From positions 1 to 34,737 of the forward strand of contig CAJIZW010000100.1 in assembly GCA_905181985.1 (NCBI GenBank): a DNA stretch of 34,737 nucleotides. Reading direction: 5' to 3'. The position numbers and the translations under genes were made by a program. The notes under the pieces are model-generated. The model did not search any database. It was not told where the DNA came from and saw nothing but the letters and a program-made list of their open reading frames with translations. Within the stretch, counting starts at the first letter, position 1. Every line of letters starts with the position of its first letter. Below are positions 7,236 to 14,685 of the stretch, one piece after another. Source of the stretch: an uncultured Paracoccaceae bacterium. GTDB lineage: Bacteria; Pseudomonadota; Alphaproteobacteria; Rhodobacterales; Rhodobacteraceae.

Positions 7236-7432
7236 TACTTGTAATGTTCTCTTCTAGAGCCCATTTCATTTACTCTCTTTCGCCATGCTTTGTAACTTCC
7301 TGGCTTAAGGTTTTGTCTCATTAATAGTTTAACATCTTTTTCGCTAATATTGTGTTGTGCCTTTATATTTGAAAAAGATATGTGATCGCTCAGAGCCATC
7401 TCTATAATTTCACTGACGTCGCTTTCTTTCAT
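7235..7432 (-). CDS. TIGR03643 (DUF2805-like) small helix-turn-helix-like protein
   Basis: 65 residues matching the remembered TIGR03643 pattern: a short N-terminal helix (EIIEMALSDHISFSNIKA), then a helix-turn-helix-like pair (QHNISEKDVKLLMRQNLK), then the conserved P-G/S-S-Y/F-K-x-W-R-K-R-V, here PGSYKAWRKRV. The family is widespread and uncharacterised; elsewhere it is often found near cryptochrome/photolyase and DUF2256 genes, none of which is in this window. The fold and basic C-terminus suggest nucleic-acid or protein binding, but that is inference. Both ends are coupled by TAATG: its ATG sits on the stop of the 114-residue gene and its stop on the start of the 85-residue gene. Confidence 0.8.
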   Translation of the reverse strand: MKESDVSEIIEMALSDHISFSNIKAQHNISEKDVKLLMRQNLKPGSYKAWRKRVNEMGSRREHYK

Positions 7433-7776
7433 TAATTAACCCATGGAAAGTTAATTGCATTGTTAAGGTCGATAACTTTGCATGGAACAAATTCGTTATC
7501 ATTTATCCTCTTTTTTTGACAATCATTTTGTCCAACGTTAAATTTCTGATCTGGCATAAAAGATCTTCGTCCTGATGGGTCACACGCATCTAACATATCT
7601 GTTCTGCCAGTCCATTCAAATATTTGTGATTGTATCCATTCTTTTTGACTCTGAACTAATTGTAAAATTTCATACATATATTTACCATCATCCATGCCAT
7701 TGCCATGTAAACCATGGACTACATTCTTGCCACATTTTCCACAATTTAAAATAATTTTTAAGAGATTCAAATCCAT
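7432..7776 (-). CDS. Conserved-looking small protein with CxxC and further Cys, unknown
   Basis: 114 residues, first gene of the minus-strand trio. The N-terminus has NCGKCGKNVVHGLHG (CxxC at 12-15 with two nearby His), a helical middle (YMYEILQLVQSQKEWIQSQI), then a segment with three more Cys (DACDPSG, NDCQKKR, FVPCKV). Five Cys and paired His would fit a metal site. The high Trp/Met/Gly content and absence of low-complexity sequence argue for a folded, selected protein. No membrane segment or signal peptide is seen, and I do not recognise the family. Its TAA overlaps the ATG of the TIGR03643 gene by one base. A TATACT box upstream (complement of 7803-7808) could be its promoter. Confidence 0.6.
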   Translation of the reverse strand: MDLNLLKIILNCGKCGKNVVHGLHGNGMDDGKYMYEILQLVQSQKEWIQSQIFEWTGRTDMLDACDPSGRRSFMPDQKFNVGQNDCQKKRINDNEFVPCKVIDLNNAINFPWVN

Positions 7777-7802
7777 TAATTTGCCTTTACAACAACTAGT
7801 TT

Positions 7803-7808
7803 AGTATA
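7803..7808 (-). promoter_or_regulatory. Possible -10 box for the three-gene minus-strand cluster
   Basis: On the minus strand TATACT lies about 27 bases upstream of the ATG at 7776. It matches the sigma-70 -10 consensus in five of six positions. The -35 hexamer at 17 bases (TTTATG) is poor, so this is only a suggestion. The remaining gap 7777-7877 also separates this cluster from the glmS stop, and I see no clear terminator in it. Confidence 0.3.
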
Positions 7809-7877
7809 TCAGAAACGCACCGTTACATAAACATTTATTCTATTGCTCAGTTAGGTATTAAACACCCCTCAGCAAAA

Positions 7878-9704
7878 CTACTCCACAGTGACTGATTTAG
7901 CTAAATTTCGGGGCTGGTCAACGTCTGTGCCTTTAGTTATCGCCGTATAGTATGCAAGTAATTGCATTGGGATAGCGTAAACAATTGGTGCAAAGAGGTG
8001 AGTAATTTTTGGCATTTCTATAACTTCCCATAAACCCTCAGAAGCAACTTTGGAGCCTTCACGATCTGTTACAAGTATTACCTTACCATCTCTTGCCATA
8101 ACCTCATGCATGTTTGAAATTGTTTTCTCAAATAAATCATTAGTGGGAGCAATTACGACTACAGGAACTTTATTATCTATTAAGGCGATTGGTCCATGCT
8201 TTAATTCTCCAGAGGCAAAACCCTCTGCGTGTATATAACTAATTTCTTTTAGTTTGAGGGCACCCTCTAACGCTAGTGGGTGCATCACCCCTCTACCAAG
8301 GAATAACATGTTTGTAATTTTTGAAAGTTTTCGAGAGATTTTTTCAATTTTTGGACTCGTATCTAAAACATCATTCTGCAAACTAGCTAAGTGGCGTAAG
8401 TTTGAGAGTTGGATTTGCAATTGACGAGGAGACATGTTTTTTTGCTCTGTTGCAACTTTTAAAGCTAAAATTGCAAGTACTGCTAATTGATTAGTAAAAC
8501 CCTTAGTGGATGCAACACTGATCTCTGGACCTGCTAAAATTGGAATAGCTAGGTCACTTTCTCTAGCAATAGAGCTTTCAGAAACATTTACGATAGAGAT
8601 AACTTTTTTAGCATGTATTTTTGCGTATCTTAAGGCTGCTAATGTATCTGCTGTTTCACCTGACTGGCTTACAAAAATTGCGAGAGTATTTTTTGTGAGT
8701 GGTGGCTCTCGATATCTAAACTCTGACGCGATATCGACTTCAACAGGAATGCGTGAAAATTTCTCAAACCAATATTTGGCAGTCGCACATGCTAGGTAAG
8801 CGGTTCCGCAGGCGACCATGGTAATTCTTTCGATTTTTTCTAAGTCTATTTCAGAACAATTAATTGTAATCGAATTTCCATCTGCTGAGATATATCTATT
8901 GATGACTCGGGAGAGAGCTTCAGGTTGCTCAAATATTTCTTTCAACATAAAATGTTTAAACCCATCTTTACTGCTCCGGATCTGATCAGGTTTAATTTTA
9001 TTGATTTTACGTTCAACAAGATTATCGGACTGATTAAATATTTTAACACTGTTTCGCTGGATAACAGCACAGTCACCTTCTTCTAAATAGGAAATTTTGT
9101 TTGTTAGAGGGGATAGAGCAATAGCGTCAGAGCCGACAAACATTTCGCCTTTACCATAACCGATGGCTAAAGGAGATCCTTGTCTCGCAGCAATCATTAA
9201 ATCAGGTTCTTCTGAAAAAAGGAAACATAGAGCGAATGCTCCCTGCAATAGTGGCAAAGTTTCTTTTACTGCCTTAGTTGGGTGCATGCCATCTTTCATA
9301 AACTTATGTACTAGATGAGAAATAACTTCTGTATCAGTTTCAGACTCAAATTTTGCACCCTCTGCTATCAGCCCAGACTTTAGATCATTAAAGTTTTCGA
9401 TTATTCCATTATGGACCACCGCTACTGATGTTCCTGATTGATGTGGGTGAGAGTTTAAAGTTGTTGGTGCTCCATGAGTGGCCCACCTAGTATGCCCAAT
9501 ACCCGATTTACCTGATAGCGGATTACGTACTAAATGATCTGAAAGGTTGAGAAGCTTTCCAACGGATCTTCTCCTGTCAAGCTTTCCTAAATTAACTGTT
9601 GCTATTCCAGCGCTATCGTACCCCCGATACTCTAAGCGTTTTAGAGACTCCAATATAAGGGGGGATACTTCATTTTTACCTAATATACCTACTATGCCAC
9701 ACAT
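7878..9704 (-). CDS. glmS: Glutamine--fructose-6-phosphate aminotransferase (isomerizing)
   Basis: 608 residues, full length. The enzyme makes glucosamine-6-phosphate from fructose-6-phosphate and glutamine, the first step to UDP-GlcNAc for peptidoglycan and lipopolysaccharide. The N-terminal Ntn glutaminase domain begins MCGIVGILGK, with Cys2 as nucleophile after Met removal, followed by LEYRGYDSAG, GHTRWATHG and the HPH / VVHNGIIEN motifs. Two SIS sugar-phosphate domains follow, with VACGTAYLA, SQSGETADTLAALR and the late EGFASGELKHGPIALI. The C-terminal catalytic Lys is in LAKSVTVE. Its ATG directly follows the glmU TGA with no gap, so the pair is translationally linked. There is no glmS ribozyme; that element is confined to Gram-positive bacteria. 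Confidence 0.98.
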   Translation of the reverse strand: MCGIVGILGKNEVSPLILESLKRLEYRGYDSAGIATVNLGKLDRRRSVGKLLNLSDHLVRNPLSGKSGIGHTRWATHGAPTTLNSHPHQSGTSVAVVHNGIIENFNDLKSGLIAEGAKFESETDTEVISHLVHKFMKDGMHPTKAVKETLPLLQGAFALCFLFSEEPDLMIAARQGSPLAIGYGKGEMFVGSDAIALSPLTNKISYLEEGDCAVIQRNSVKIFNQSDNLVERKINKIKPDQIRSSKDGFKHFMLKEIFEQPEALSRVINRYISADGNSITINCSEIDLEKIERITMVACGTAYLACATAKYWFEKFSRIPVEVDIASEFRYREPPLTKNTLAIFVSQSGETADTLAALRYAKIHAKKVISIVNVSESSIARESDLAIPILAGPEISVASTKGFTNQLAVLAILALKVATEQKNMSPRQLQIQLSNLRHLASLQNDVLDTSPKIEKISRKLSKITNMLFLGRGVMHPLALEGALKLKEISYIHAEGFASGELKHGPIALIDNKVPVVVIAPTNDLFEKTISNMHEVMARDGKVILVTDREGSKVASEGLWEVIEMPKITHLFAPIVYAIPMQLLAYYTAITKGTDVDQPRNLAKSVTVE

Positions 9705-11054
9705 TCAGTTATCTTTTGATTTCTTTTTTGACTTAAGGAGAGCAACCAGTTTTTTAACGTATCCTGGCTTATTTACTTGCTTCACTCTACCAATAGCAAG
9801 ATTTCCACTTGGGATGGACTCAGTTACAATAGTTCCTGAGGCAGTCATAGAGTTATCTCCAACTGATACAGGAGCCACAAGTAAAGTATTTGAGCCTATA
9901 AAAACGTCATTTCCAATTTCTGTAATATGCTTACTTATACCATCATAGTTACAAGTTATCGTCCCAGCACCTATATTGGAATTTTCTCCTATAGTGGTGT
10001 CACCAATATAAGATAGATGATTAATTTTTGATTTTGCACTTATTGTTGAATTTTTTATTTCAACAAAGTTACCCACTTTTACATCTTCGCTTAATTCGGT
10101 TCCTGGACGCAATCTTGCAAACGGGCCTATCTGTGCCCCTTTAGAAATATGACATCCTTCTAAATGACAAAATGGTAAAATTTCAGCCCCAGATTCAATA
10201 GTGACCCCTGGTCCAAAAACTACATTAGGTCCTATACAGGCTTCACGGCCTATTTCGGTGTCAAAAGAAAAATAGGTGGTCTCCGGTTGGCTTAATGTCA
10301 CACCATTTTCGATTATACGTTCGCGCGCCCTTATTTGGAAAGTGTGTTCAGCACTGGATAACTCAGAACGAGTATTAATACCTAATGTCTCCGCTTCATC
10401 ACAACACACTACCTTAATTGATAGATTTTGATCTTTTGCAGCTTCAACAATGTCTGTAAGGTAGTACTCTTGGTTGGCATTTTCATTAGTAATGTTACTC
10501 AGTAATTGGAAAAGAATTTTGTTCTCTGTATAAAGTACCCCTGAGTTACAAAGGGTGATCTTTAATTGTTCAGTAGTTGCATCTTTGGCTTCTATAATGC
10601 TGATTAATTGATCATTTTCTATTATTAACCTGCCGTAATTACCAGGATGTTTACTTTTGAAGCCTAATACTACCAGGTCAGTCCCACTCTCTTTTTCTTC
10701 GATGAGCAACTCGAGAGTATCTGGTGAGATAAAAGGAACGTCTCCATACAGTATAAGTGTGTTTCCAGTAAAGTTCTTTAGCATTTTCTCGGCGCACTTA
10801 ACCGCGTGACCAGTGCCTTTTTGCTCTATTTGTCTGACAAAATCTATTTCAGGCTCAAGTTCACTTATCTCTTGTTCAACTCGTTCGGCACCATACCCCG
10901 TTATTACAATTATTCTATCTGGATCTAATGATTTTGCTGTTCTAAGAGTATGCATTATCATTGGTGCACCAGCTATTTTGTGCATCACTTTTGGGGTCTC
11001 TGAATTCATCCTTTCTCCGCGCCCGGCAGCTAATATTACTATTGCACGTTCCAT
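9705..11054 (-). CDS. glmU: Bifunctional GlcNAc-1-P uridyltransferase / GlcN-1-P acetyltransferase
   Basis: 449 residues, the usual length. It acetylates glucosamine-1-phosphate and adds UMP to give UDP-GlcNAc. The N-terminal nucleotidyltransferase has LAAGRGERMNSETPKVMH, then KGTGHAVKC, YGDVPFI and the metal-ligand region NSGVLY. The C-terminal left-handed beta-helix shows hexapeptide repeats, the catalytic His in INHLSYIGDTTIG and the acetyl-CoA-binding GAGTITCNYDG. The tail is Lys-rich (LKSKKKSKDN). GlmM, which converts GlcN-6-P to GlcN-1-P between the two steps, is not in the window. A 111-123 bp divergent region separates it from gph, and a plausible promoter for both directions must lie there, though I cannot pick convincing boxes. 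Confidence 0.98.
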   Translation of the reverse strand: MERAIVILAAGRGERMNSETPKVMHKIAGAPMIMHTLRTAKSLDPDRIIVITGYGAERVEQEISELEPEIDFVRQIEQKGTGHAVKCAEKMLKNFTGNTLILYGDVPFISPDTLELLIEEKESGTDLVVLGFKSKHPGNYGRLIIENDQLISIIEAKDATTEQLKITLCNSGVLYTENKILFQLLSNITNENANQEYYLTDIVEAAKDQNLSIKVVCCDEAETLGINTRSELSSAEHTFQIRARERIIENGVTLSQPETTYFSFDTEIGREACIGPNVVFGPGVTIESGAEILPFCHLEGCHISKGAQIGPFARLRPGTELSEDVKVGNFVEIKNSTISAKSKINHLSYIGDTTIGENSNIGAGTITCNYDGISKHITEIGNDVFIGSNTLLVAPVSVGDNSMTASGTIVTESIPSGNLAIGRVKQVNKPGYVKKLVALLKSKKKSKDN

Positions 11055-11177
11055 TTGAGTACTCTTTTATAATTTCCTATGTTCATAATCTTATCGCGCT
11101 AGTTTGCAAGTATTGATCTGTAACTTCTGGTTTCATCATATTACAGTGAAAGAAAAATTTGTAGAATGGAAAAATTA

Positions 11178-11843
11178 ATGAAAACAATAATTTTTGATCT
11201 AGATGGTACATTAGCTGATACCAGTGAGGATCTACTTAATGCCGCTAACAGTTGTTTTAAAAAACTTGGATTTGATGGGACTCTTAATTTGGTAGACCAC
11301 TCCCACATAGCATTAAAAGGTGGGCGGGCCTTATTGAAAGCAGGATTTGACTTAGCAAAGGTGGTTTATAATGAAAGTGATATCACTCGAGAGTATCCAC
11401 TTTTTATTAAAACATATGAAGAAAACTTAAGTGTTCATACATTCTTTTATCCGAGAGTTCGAGAAACTATATTAGTTTTAAAAAAGGCTGGTTTTTTAGT
11501 TGGTATCTGTACCAATAAGCCGGAGTACTTGGCAGAAAAATTATTGGTTAGTCTAAATTTTCGTGAAGAATTTGGTTCATTAGTTGGAGCGGATACAATT
11601 GCATTTAAAAAACCACGCCCTGAGCCTTATATTGAAGCTGTTCAGAGGTGTGGTGGAGATGTAAAGCGATCGTTGTTAGTAGGTGATACATTAACAGATT
11701 ATGATACCGCACGAGCTGCAGGCGTTCCAATAGTTTTAGTTGATTTTGGTCCTGGAAAATTTGAAATAAATTCGCTAAATCCAGATGCTTTTCTATCTGA
11801 TTATAAAGACTTACTAGAAATTTCTAATACTCTAATTCCTTAG
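11178..11843 (+). CDS. gph: HAD-superfamily phosphoglycolate phosphatase
   Basis: 221 residues from the chosen ATG. Haloacid-dehalogenase phosphatase of the Gph group, which removes phosphate from 2-phosphoglycolate arising from oxygenase activity or DNA repair. Motif I is IFDLDGTLADTSEDL with the nucleophile and acid/base Asp, motif II GICTNKP, motif III the Lys in FKKPRPEP, and motif IV LLVGDTLTDYDTARAAG. The helical cap lies between about 20 and 85. An in-frame ATG at 11166 would add four residues; the ATG at 11178 leaves the normal two residues before IFDLDGT and has GGA at 6 bases. It is divergent from glmU, an order (gph / glmU-glmS) common in marine alphaproteobacteria. Other small HAD phosphatases are hard to exclude. 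Confidence 0.88.
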   Translation: MKTIIFDLDGTLADTSEDLLNAANSCFKKLGFDGTLNLVDHSHIALKGGRALLKAGFDLAKVVYNESDITREYPLFIKTYEENLSVHTFFYPRVRETILVLKKAGFLVGICTNKPEYLAEKLLVSLNFREEFGSLVGADTIAFKKPRPEPYIEAVQRCGGDVKRSLLVGDTLTDYDTARAAGVPIVLVDFGPGKFEINSLNPDAFLSDYKDLLEISNTLIP

Positions 11844-11972
11844 TATCACTATAAGAAAAGGTTTTTAATTTGCTGATAGATACTGTGCAAAAGCTAAACA
11901 TGGCTTCTTAATTTTTTTGGTTTTCTTTTTACTAGGTAAAGAATGGCAGAGGGATTAAGTTTTTTAAATAGC

Positions 11973-12013
11973 GTATCAAGATAGGAGCTTGTTTCATGAT
12001 CCTATTTTGATAC
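11973..12013. repeat. 14-bp inverted repeat (hairpin) downstream of gph
   Basis: GTATCAAGATAGGA (11973-11986) and TCCTATTTTGATAC (12000-12013) pair over 14 positions with one G-U, around a 13-nt loop. Only a weak T-run (TTTCTAATTCC) follows on the plus strand. It could be an atypical terminator for gph, 130 bases after its stop, or an element of the leader of the aminotransferase gene. It is the strongest stem in the 347-bp gap 11844-12190, which has no gene. Confidence 0.5.
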
Positions 12014-12062
12014 TTTCTAATTCCTAGTTACAGCGCTTCTTGATTTCAAAATGATCTTTTTA

Positions 12063-12092
12063 TTGCTTAACTCGTACGTATCGATATGTAAT
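12063..12092 (+). promoter_or_regulatory. Possible promoter for the DegT-type aminotransferase
   Basis: TTGCTT (12063-12068) and TGTAAT (12087-12092; five of six to the -10 consensus) are separated by 18 bases, about 100 bases upstream of ATG 12191. The -35 match is only moderate. A CGTACG palindrome (12073-12078) and ATCGAT (12080-12085) fall in the spacer and could be an operator, but short palindromes are common by chance. Confidence 0.3.
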
Positions 12093-12106
12093 AATTTTCT
12101 TATATG

Positions 12107-12156
12107 ATAGCAAAGTTTTTGTTTTATTTATGGCTGATCCTATTTTATTTTGCTAT
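12107..12156. repeat. Inverted repeat in the leader of the aminotransferase gene
   Basis: ATAGCAAAG (12107-12115) and TTTTGCTAT (12148-12156) pair over nine positions with one wobble, across about 32 bases. It sits 35 bases upstream of the ATG, so in RNA it could affect initiation. Function is not supported by anything else. Confidence 0.3.
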
Positions 12157-12190
12157 AAGAACATTAAAGTTCAGTAATTAAGAGGCTTTA

Positions 12191-13387
12191 ATGGAAGAAA
12201 TTTTTGATGGAAGTTTTACTCAACAAGAGCCAATTTCAGAAATTGCCATATCAGCAGCACTTAGAGTGCTAAGATCTGGTAGATTGCATAGATATAATGT
12301 TATTGAGGGTGAAGTTGCTGAGACAACTCTTTTAGAAGAAGAGTTTGCGCGATTAATAGGCTCCAAATATTCATTAGCAGTGGCATCAGGTGGATATGCT
12401 ATGGGGTGTGCTTTAAGAGCGATAGGGGTAAAAGCTGGGGATTTTGTTTTATCAAACGCATTTACTCTAGCACCAGTCCCAGGAGCTATAGCAGGTGTTG
12501 GTGCCCTACCTGTTTTTGTCGATACTGTAGATAATCTAACAATAGATTTAGAGGATTTGGAACAGAAAATTAAAAGCTCTGATTCAAAAGTATTACTGTT
12601 GTCGCATATGCGAGGCCACATCTGTGATATGGATAAATTAATGGCAATTTGTAATACACATAATGTAAAAGTAATTGAAGATTGCGCTCATACAATGGGA
12701 GCCTCCTGGGCTGGTGTTGCTTCTGGTCGTCATGGGATAATCGGTTGTTATTCTTGTCAAACATATAAGCACCTTAATTCTGGGGAAGGAGGTTTATTAG
12801 TAACTGATGATGATGAGGTTATCGCTAGAGCAATAGTTTTATCTGGGTCATATATGTTATTTGAACAACATCGATCTATTCCAGATCTGGCTGTATTTGA
12901 GAAGATCAAACTTGAAACCCCCAATATTTCTGGACGCATGGACAATCTTAGAGCGGCAATTCTAAGGCCGCAGCTTAGCGATCTAAGGGATAGAGTTTCT
13001 AGGTGGAATGAGCGTTATAAAATAATTGAAGATGGGCTTAGAAATGTGCCTATAATAAAAATTATAGAAAGGGCTGAGGATGAGGCCTATGTTGGTTCAT
13101 CTTTGCAGTTTAAAATACCAAAAACTAATGGCAATCAAATACAGATTTTCTTAAATGGTTGTATGAAAAGGGGTGTTGAACTGAAATGGTTTGGAGCTAG
13201 CGCCCCAAAAGCATTTACATCGAAATATGACAGTTGGGCATATATTGAACCTCAAGAACTAGTAAATACCGATAGAATACTTTCTGGTCTTATAGATATG
13301 CGTTTGCCACTTACTTTCAGTTTAAAGGACTGTCAGATCGTTGCTAGAATTATTTCTAGCGAAGCTATGAAACTATCCAAAGCGTAA
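12191..13387 (+). CDS. DegT/DnrJ/EryC1/StrS-family PLP-dependent aminotransferase
   Basis: 398 residues of the fold-type I aminotransferase family that usually acts on keto-sugars during lipopolysaccharide, capsule or natural-product synthesis. The PLP-ring Asp is in VIEDCAHTMGA (D164), the Schiff-base Lys in SCQTYKHLNSGEGG (K193) and the family GEGGLLVTDD follows. The region MRGHICDMDKLMAIC matches the typical H-x-x-G-x-x-x-D-x-x-x-I. Unlike most family members it has no sugar-nucleotide genes around it: phosphoglycolate phosphatase is upstream and isovaleryl-CoA dehydrogenase downstream. The length is normal and all key residues are present, so it should be active. A 347-bp leader and a 77-bp gap on the other side suggest a stand-alone transcript. 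Substrate unknown. Confidence 0.85.
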   Translation: MEEIFDGSFTQQEPISEIAISAALRVLRSGRLHRYNVIEGEVAETTLLEEEFARLIGSKYSLAVASGGYAMGCALRAIGVKAGDFVLSNAFTLAPVPGAIAGVGALPVFVDTVDNLTIDLEDLEQKIKSSDSKVLLLSHMRGHICDMDKLMAICNTHNVKVIEDCAHTMGASWAGVASGRHGIIGCYSCQTYKHLNSGEGGLLVTDDDEVIARAIVLSGSYMLFEQHRSIPDLAVFEKIKLETPNISGRMDNLRAAILRPQLSDLRDRVSRWNERYKIIEDGLRNVPIIKIIERAEDEAYVGSSLQFKIPKTNGNQIQIFLNGCMKRGVELKWFGASAPKAFTSKYDSWAYIEPQELVNTDRILSGLIDMRLPLTFSLKDCQIVARIISSEAMKLSKA

Positions 13388-13433
13388 AAGCTGGTATATA
13401 AAAAGATAGACTTTTTTCTGATTACTATATAAA

Positions 13434-13447
13434 TGAACAAACGTTCA
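13434..13447. promoter_or_regulatory. Candidate operator upstream of the leucine-degradation cluster
   Basis: TGAACAAACGTTCA is an imperfect palindrome with perfect five-base arms (TGAAC and GTTCA). It begins a few bases after a TATATAA stretch (about 13426-13432) that could be a -10 box, and lies 18 bases before the first gene. The position suits a repressor such as the TetR- or MerR-type regulators known to control liu genes elsewhere. No such regulator is encoded in the window. Confidence 0.4.
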
Positions 13448-13464
13448 ATTAATGGATTACTGGT

Positions 13465-14628
13465 ATGTTTAATAATTCTATGACTTTTGATTTAGGTGAC
13501 GAAGTTAATGCTCTTCGAGAGACTGTTAATAAGTGGGCTCAAGCACGCTTGCGGCCAATAGCAGTGAAGATTGATAAGGAGAATCAATTTCCAATAGAGT
13601 TATGGCAGGAAATGGGAGATTTAGGACTTCTTGGAGTTACTGTTGGTGAGGATTATGGTGGTGCTGGTATGTCCTATCTTGCACATGTTATTGTTGTAGA
13701 AGAAATTGCTCGAGCATCTGCGTCGGTTTCTCTTAGCTATGGAGCGCATTCTAACTTATGCGTAAATCAAATAAACTTGAATGGGACAGAAGAGCAAAAG
13801 AGAAAGTTTTTACCCAACTTATTGTCTGGGGTACATGTTGGATCTCTTGCGATGAGTGAGGCTGGGGCAGGTTCTGACGTAGTGTCAATGCAATTGAAAG
13901 CAGAAAAACAGAACGATCATTATAAGCTTAATGGGTCCAAGTATTGGATAACGAATGGCCCGGAAGCTTCAACGTTAATTGTTTATGCCAAAACTAATCC
14001 AGAACTGGGCTCTAAGGGAATTACTGCTTTTATAATAGAAAAAGAAATGCATGGTTTTAGTGCAGGCGCTCATTTTGATAAATTAGGAATGCGGGGGTCA
14101 AACACAGCTGAACTAATTTTTAATAACGTTAAAGTCCCATTTGAAAATGTATTGGGTGAGGAAAATAAAGGTGTAAAAGTACTGATGTCGGGGCTGGACT
14201 ATGAGCGGGTAGTTCTTGCCGGTATAGGTACTGGAATTATGGCAGCTTGTTTAGATGAAGTGATGCCTTACGTGTCACAACGAAAACAGTTTGGAGAGCC
14301 GATTGGTAGCTTTCAATTAATGCAAGGAAAAATTGCAGATATGTATACTGCAATGAATTCAGCTAGGGCTTATGTTTACGAAGTTGCTAAAGCTTGCGAC
14401 AGGGGAGAAGTAACTAGGCAAGATGCGGCAGCATGCGTCTTATATTCATCCGAAGAGGCTATGAAGCAGGCTCATCAAGCTGTCCAAGCAATGGGTGGTG
14501 CTGGGTTTATGGCGGATTCTCCTGTTGCACGAATTTTTAGAGATGCAAAACTTATGGAAATAGGGGCAGGTACTTCAGAAATAAGAAGAATGTTAATAGG
14601 TCGTGAACTCATGGAAAGTATAAACTAA
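13465..14628 (+). CDS. ivd: Isovaleryl-CoA dehydrogenase
   Basis: 387 residues. FAD acyl-CoA dehydrogenase converting isovaleryl-CoA to 3-methylcrotonyl-CoA and passing electrons to ETF. Family signatures are AMSEAGAGSDVVSMQLKAE, WITNGPEASTLIVYAKT, RKQFGEPIGSFQLMQGKIADM and the C-terminal GAGTSEIRRMLIGRE. The catalytic Glu is in GLDYERVVLAG (E247), the helix-G position used by isovaleryl-CoA dehydrogenase rather than the C-terminal Glu site of short- and medium-chain enzymes; that, with the neighbours, fixes the substrate. ATG 13465 is used; an ATG at 13480 (MTFDLGDE) is possible. It heads the five-gene cluster, 57 bp ahead of the carboxylase beta gene. The symbol liuA is an alternative. Confidence 0.93.
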   Translation: MFNNSMTFDLGDEVNALRETVNKWAQARLRPIAVKIDKENQFPIELWQEMGDLGLLGVTVGEDYGGAGMSYLAHVIVVEEIARASASVSLSYGAHSNLCVNQINLNGTEEQKRKFLPNLLSGVHVGSLAMSEAGAGSDVVSMQLKAEKQNDHYKLNGSKYWITNGPEASTLIVYAKTNPELGSKGITAFIIEKEMHGFSAGAHFDKLGMRGSNTAELIFNNVKVPFENVLGEENKGVKVLMSGLDYERVVLAGIGTGIMAACLDEVMPYVSQRKQFGEPIGSFQLMQGKIADMYTAMNSARAYVYEVAKACDRGEVTRQDAAACVLYSSEEAMKQAHQAVQAMGGAGFMADSPVARIFRDAKLMEIGAGTSEIRRMLIGRELMESIN

Positions 14629-14685
14629 CACAACTAATAAACGTAATAATTTTAAAGAGTAAAACTTAGATATATTGAGGTAAAA

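Noticed and set aside
7777-7877. Terminator after glmS (TTGCT...AGCAA with inner AGG/CCT on the minus strand)
   Set aside because: The stem is broken and no T-run follows; reported only as unconvincing.
8506-8799. Plus-strand open frame inside glmS
   Set aside because: Shadow of the strongly conserved SIS region of glmS.
11900-11935. AAGC...GCTT hairpin followed by seven T after gph as an intrinsic terminator
   Set aside because: A four-bp stem is too short to call a terminator despite the T-run.
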